The translations under genes and the position numbers were made by a program. DNA of 57,242 bases, taken from NCBI GenBank assembly GCA_030834695.1, contig JAUQXK010000117.1:1-57242 (forward strand), read 5' to 3'. The notes under the pieces were generated by a model. That model searched no databases. It had not been told where the DNA came from and saw nothing but the letters and a program-made list of their open reading frames with translations. The first letter of the stretch is position 1. Every line of letters begins with the position of its first letter. The stretch is from Desulfobacterales bacterium. Lineage in GTDB: Bacteria > Desulfobacterota > Desulfobacteria > Desulfobacterales > SpSt-501. Below, in pieces: positions 52,707 through 57,242 of this stretch.

Positions 52707-53855
52707 TTAGTTCTGGAAGCACTCCCGTATGTTGAGCCCGGCTGCGACGATGGTGTCCCTATCCCCGCAGGCCATGTTGAGCTGCTCCTGGGTCAGGTTC
52801 CTGGCTCTTCCCAGGTCGGCCCCGATCAGCACGGCTCCCTCGAATACGGCTCCAGCCAGGTCGGCCTCGCTGAAACGAGCACGGTTGAGATGCGCCATCC
52901 TAAAAACAGCCCCCCTGAGATTGGCTTTTTCCAGGTTGGCGCTTTCAAGCACGGCGTCCGAAAGATCGGTGTCGACCATTTCCGCTTCCTTCAGCACGGT
53001 GTTGACCAGCATGCTGCCTTTCATGCTCGACCAGGAAAGCTGGGCTTTTTCAAAATTGGCGCTTCCGAAGTCGGATTGGTTCAAAGTTGCACCGATTAGG
53101 TTCGCGTTCTTGAAGGCAGCGTGCGGAGCATAGAGATGGGTCAAATCCATACGGTAGAATACCGATTCGTTAAAAACGGCTTTTTCAGCCTGAGCGCCGG
53201 CCAGCCGGAAGCCCATCAGGTTCAGATTGCTGAGGTTGGCTCCGGACACACATATGGGTATACTGGCATTAAGATTGAAGAGCGGGCTGATCGGCAGGAG
53301 GAGCAGCCCGCAAACGATTGCGATAGCGATGGCCGAAGCGGTTTCCTTCTTGCGCAGGCGCTGGTAGAAAAAGTAAACCGCCAGGATGAGCGTGGTTAGA
53401 ACCATCAGCGTTCCTACGTAGGCAGCATAACCCGGATTCACCCGTGTTTTGATATAAAACATGAGCAAAATCAAAGGAGTAAATCCGAAAAAGATGATGC
53501 TGCTGCACATTTTCGCGGGTTTGGAGTTCAGGTTGAAAATGTAAACCTGTTTTTCGGTGTGCGGCAGCCCATCGTATTTCCGCACCTCTTCCATGAACAA
53601 GATTAAATAAACGGTTATGCCGAGCAGAGCGATCGGCCCGATGATGAGAAAGGTCAGAAAGTCCACCTCCATCGATACAAATGGTATTCTGATTTTTCCG
53701 CCGTTCTTGATGACCATTTCATCCGGCTGGGTGAGGGTCAGCGCACAAAAGAAGCCGAATGAAAGCAAAGTGAACAGAATGCGGTTGATGTTGTTTGAAA
53801 GTTCCGTGTGTCGTTCTCTCAACGTCGCGATATCACTTTCCGAATACGTCTCCAT
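52707..53855 (-). CDS. Pentapeptide-repeat membrane protein
   Basis: This encodes 382 residues. The N-terminal half has four or five hydrophobic helices (about 28-44, 67-88, 118-137, 143-165, 178-195). The C-terminal half is a pentapeptide-repeat helix with A(D/N)LxxA units (SGANLSNLNLMGF, FKNANLIGATLNQSDFG, LESANLEKANLRGAVF, FSEADLAGAVFEGAVLIGAD). It ends NLTQEQLNMACGD, a common cap of such proteins. The right-handed four-sided helix usually binds other proteins; partner unknown. Its promoter candidate lies at 53911-53939. Confidence 0.9.
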   Translation of the reverse strand: METYSESDIATLRERHTELSNNINRILFTLLSFGFFCALTLTQPDEMVIKNGGKIRIPFVSMEVDFLTFLIIGPIALLGITVYLILFMEEVRKYDGLPHTEKQVYIFNLNSKPAKMCSSIIFFGFTPLILLMFYIKTRVNPGYAAYVGTLMVLTTLILAVYFFYQRLRKKETASAIAIAIVCGLLLLPISPLFNLNASIPICVSGANLSNLNLMGFRLAGAQAEKAVFNESVFYRMDLTHLYAPHAAFKNANLIGATLNQSDFGSANFEKAQLSWSSMKGSMLVNTVLKEAEMVDTDLSDAVLESANLEKANLRGAVFRMAHLNRARFSEADLAGAVFEGAVLIGADLGRARNLTQEQLNMACGDRDTIVAAGLNIRECFQN

Positions 53856-53910
53856 TTGACACCCCCCGTTCGATGGTCAGGTGGTACACTTTTCATTACC
53901 GTATTTGGGT

Positions 53911-53939
53911 ATATTATTGCATTACCGTCGACACTACAA
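53911..53939 (-). promoter_or_regulatory. Predicted promoter for the pentapeptide-repeat gene
   Basis: On the minus strand, TTGTAG and TAATAT are separated by 17 bases. A direct repeat CATTACCGT occurs at 53894-53902 and 53920-53928, the second copy within the spacer; it may be an operator. Confidence 0.4.
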
Positions 53940-54064
53940 TCTGGACTGCGGTGCCTGCCCCGGGGCACAATCGGGGGCGGTCGGAGTGGCGGTTTTTTAC
54001 GAGGCCGCCGGGATTGAGTGATATGAAATTGGGATCGTTTGGGGCCATTTCGGAATCAAACATA

Positions 54065-54094
54065 TTGAAATCGTGCAGGAGTGTGGGATAGATA
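54065..54094 (+). promoter_or_regulatory. Predicted promoter for the mogA/moaB gene
   Basis: TTGAAA and TAGATA are separated by 18 bases, about 40 bases before the ATG. I do not recognise a Moco riboswitch in the leader. Confidence 0.35.
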
Positions 54095-54131
54095 TAAAGC
54101 AAACCGCCTCACTCCATTCGGAGGGCCGTCC

Positions 54132-54638
54132 ATGGGAACCGCCGAGCATAAAAAAAGCGCGCCGAAAAAGGTCTCCATCGCCATCCTGACCCTTTCCACG
54201 ACCCGCACCATTGAAGAAGATGCCAGCGGACGGTGGATCAAGGAGATGGCGGCCGGAATCGGCCACGAGATCGTCTGCCACCGGGTCATCCCCGACGACG
54301 CCGCGACCATCACGATGACGGTGCGGGAGATCACCGAAAACCTGGAGCCGCAGATCCTGCTGATGAACGGCGGCACCGGCATCACCCCGCAGGACGTGAC
54401 CATCGAGGCCGTCAGCCCCATGTTCACCAAGACCCTCTCGGCCTTCAGCCCCCTGTTCGCCCAGCTCAGCATGCAGGAGATCGGGTCGGCGGCCATCATG
54501 TCGCGCGCGGCGGCCGGCCTCATCGGCGCCACCGTGGTATTCTGCATGCCGGGCAGCCTCAACGCCTGCAAGCTCGCCTGCACCCGGTTGATCTTCCCGG
54601 AACTGGGGCACCTGGTCAAGCATTTGAAAGGCGCTTGA
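54132..54638 (+). CDS. moaB: Molybdenum cofactor biosynthesis protein MogA/MoaB
   Basis: This encodes 168 residues. LTLSTTRTIEEDASGRWI, MNGGTGITPQDVTIEAV and MSRAAAGL are the molybdopterin-binding motifs of the MogA/MoaB fold. It adenylates molybdopterin before molybdate insertion. GGAGG lies 8 bases before the ATG at 54132. It is apart from mobA-moaE (36.4-37.3 kb), so the pathway is scattered in this genome. MoaB is chosen over MogA because the length and N-terminus look MoaB-like. Confidence 0.92.
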   Translation: MGTAEHKKSAPKKVSIAILTLSTTRTIEEDASGRWIKEMAAGIGHEIVCHRVIPDDAATITMTVREITENLEPQILLMNGGTGITPQDVTIEAVSPMFTKTLSAFSPLFAQLSMQEIGSAAIMSRAAAGLIGATVVFCMPGSLNACKLACTRLIFPELGHLVKHLKGA

Positions 54639-54810
54639 AACAAGCCCTTTCGGGTGCATTCGGCAGGGGGTGGGAGCGGCCCTTTCGGGCCGCGCCGCTT
54701 GCAATTTCACCTGCAACTTCATATAAGCAATTCTGAATGTTAACCTGGGATATAATCCCTGCCTGCAGACTGCCCGGCGGGGATATTTTTTCACGCAAGA
54801 GGAGGATGTG

Positions 54811-55950
54811 ATGGCTGTGCAACAGGCCAAGACCAAGGTGTGTTCTTGGAATGAATGGGACCCGCTCAAACATGTCATCGTGGGCCGCGCGGACGGCACC
54901 ATGGTTCAGGCGCCGGAGCCGGCCGTGGAGCGCAACTGGCCGGAGTATGGTTTTCCGCTGGGGGCCTACGGGCGGCTGCCGAAGGAAATGGAGGACAAGG
55001 CCAACGAGCAGTTGGACAACTTCGCGCGCATCCTGGAGAAGCGCGGCCTCCGGGTCGACCGGCCCACGCCGATCGATTTCAGCCAGGCGGTCCAGACGCC
55101 CGACTGGAAGCAGGCGACGATGTTCGGCTGCATGCCGCCGCGGGACGTCCTGCTCACCGTGGGCCCTGAAATCCTCGAGGCCACCATGTCCTGCCGCAGC
55201 CGCTGGTTCGAGTTTCTGGTCTATCGGCCGCTGCTCGAGCGCTATTTCCAGGAAGACCCGAATTTCCGCTGGGAGGCGGCGCCCAAGCCGCGTCTGACCG
55301 AGGGCACATACAAGAAGGACTACTGGAAGATCTTCGACACCCTGAGCGAGGAGCAAAAGCTCAAACGCACCCAGGCCCGGGACTGGGTGTTGACCGAGGC
55401 CGAGCCCTGCTTCGACGCGGCCGACGTCGCCCGCTGCGGCAAGGACCTGATCGTGCCGCAGTCCACGGTGACCAACGCCGCCGGAATCAGCTGGCTGCGC
55501 CGGCACTTCCCCGAGCATCGCGTCCACTCCGTGATCTTCAAGGAAGACGCGCCGATGCACATCGACGCCACCTTCGTGCCGCTCCGGCCGGGGCTGGCGC
55601 TCTCCAACCGCCAGCGCAAGCCGCTGACCCCGGAGATGGTCGAGCTGTTCAAGAAAAACGACTGGCAGATCGTCGAGTGCGCCAAACCGGCCCACGACAA
55701 GAAAGCCAAGCTCTCCTTCTGCAGCGTGTGGCTGTCGATGAACATCCTCATTCTCGATCCCAAGACCGTGTGCGTCGAAGCCGAAGAGAGGGAGCAGATG
55801 GAGCAGTTCGACAAGCTCGGCTTCGAGGTGGTGCCGGTGCCGTTCTGGGACGTGGCGGCCTTCGGCGGCGGCCTGCACTGCGCGACCGCGGACGTGTACC
55901 GCGAGGGGACCCTGGAAGACTATTTTCCGCGCCAGGTTCCCGGCTTCTGA
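54811..55950 (+). CDS. Glycine amidinotransferase-like protein (AGAT family)
   Basis: This encodes 379 residues. It closely follows the L-arginine:glycine amidinotransferase pattern. The catalytic Asp lies in EPCFDAADV (Asp205 region), His250 in PMHIDATF and Cys357 in GGGLHCATADV. CMPPRDVLLTVGPEILEA and WLSMNILILD are further family blocks. The enzyme moves an amidino group from arginine to an amine, classically glycine to give guanidinoacetate; the acceptor here is unknown. AGAGGAGG lies 5 bases before the ATG at 54811; a GTG one codon earlier is possible. Confidence 0.92.
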   Translation: MAVQQAKTKVCSWNEWDPLKHVIVGRADGTMVQAPEPAVERNWPEYGFPLGAYGRLPKEMEDKANEQLDNFARILEKRGLRVDRPTPIDFSQAVQTPDWKQATMFGCMPPRDVLLTVGPEILEATMSCRSRWFEFLVYRPLLERYFQEDPNFRWEAAPKPRLTEGTYKKDYWKIFDTLSEEQKLKRTQARDWVLTEAEPCFDAADVARCGKDLIVPQSTVTNAAGISWLRRHFPEHRVHSVIFKEDAPMHIDATFVPLRPGLALSNRQRKPLTPEMVELFKKNDWQIVECAKPAHDKKAKLSFCSVWLSMNILILDPKTVCVEAEEREQMEQFDKLGFEVVPVPFWDVAAFGGGLHCATADVYREGTLEDYFPRQVPGF

Positions 55951-55985
55951 GGCGGCCCGTAATAAGGACCAGGGAGGATAGCCCC

Positions 55986-57137
<1,152 letters not shown>

Positions 57138-57242
57138 CTACATGTGCCGATAGGAGTTAACCCTCCCGAATCCGGACCCGTTTGTATTCATGTACGCGCG
57201 CAAGGAGGCGGTGCTCTCGAGCACCAAAACTGTGGGATGCTG
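57138..57242. other. Window end, no gene seen
   Basis: The last 105 bases hold no open frame of note and no clear terminator. Confidence 0.3.

Noticed and set aside
53940-54131. Moco riboswitch before the mogA/moaB gene
   Set aside because: Hairpins are present, but the conserved Moco RNA pattern is not recognisable by eye.

Overview
This is a GC-rich bacterial chromosome segment. It most resembles a Desulfobacterota (deltaproteobacterial) genome. The evidence is a LysR regulator of the selenium-metabolism type, a DUF6178-like and a DUF4390-like protein, a Fur-FeoA fusion, a COG1313 radical SAM protein, an XRE-led pilMNOPQ operon and a TctABC/BKACE catabolic cluster. The assignment is inferred from gene content; there is no rRNA, and I recognised no tRNA or CRISPR array.

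Layout, 0-22 kb: a 5'-truncated DinB gene, a small membrane protein and an acyltransferase. Next come an AmpG-like permease translationally coupled to a DUF6178-like gene, rdgB divergent from recN, and a cold-shock gene with an unusual leader that holds its own promoter and terminator. These are followed by a tightly overlapping transglutaminase/ABC exporter operon, then DUF4390, rsmD, coaD, a LysR gene, pcm, a TrkA-type K+ channel, 5-formyl-THF cyclo-ligase, serS-thrC and a TPR lipoprotein of the PilF/PilW type.

22-31 kb is the type IV pilus assembly operon (XRE regulator, pilM, pilN, pilO, pilP, pilQ, all on the minus strand). It is divergent from an NtrB/NtrC-like two-component pair. 31-37 kb is a run of minus-strand genes: a TPR membrane protein, a PfkB kinase, a double-SH3 protein, a PPP-type phosphatase, a PflX-type radical SAM protein, a Fur-FeoA fusion, an FmdB zinc ribbon, and then moaE-mobA.

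37.5-49 kb is more plastic. It holds wrbA, a large HEAT-like protein paired with an HD-GYP protein (both share an N-terminal domain), a degenerate receiver protein with a small secreted or membrane protein, a DMT exporter, a DUF2059-like protein and an AlkA-type glycosylase. Several short non-coding repeat elements lie here. Four copies (about 36.2, 37.3, 43.4 and 48.5 kb) look like one family with related TTAT...ATAA ends, and one copy interrupts the tct operon. 48-53 kb is a predicted LacI-controlled regulon: 3-hydroxyacyl dehydrogenase, BKACE enzyme and the TctC-TctB-TctA transporter, with two CAAACGTTTG-type operators. The window ends with a pentapeptide-repeat membrane protein, mogA/moaB, a eukaryote-like glycine amidinotransferase and a beta-helix lipoprotein.

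The most promising leads are the csp leader RNA, the HEAT/HD-GYP pair with its shared domain, the LacI/BKACE/Tct regulon, the short inverted-repeat element family, the Fur-FeoA fusion and the amidinotransferase.
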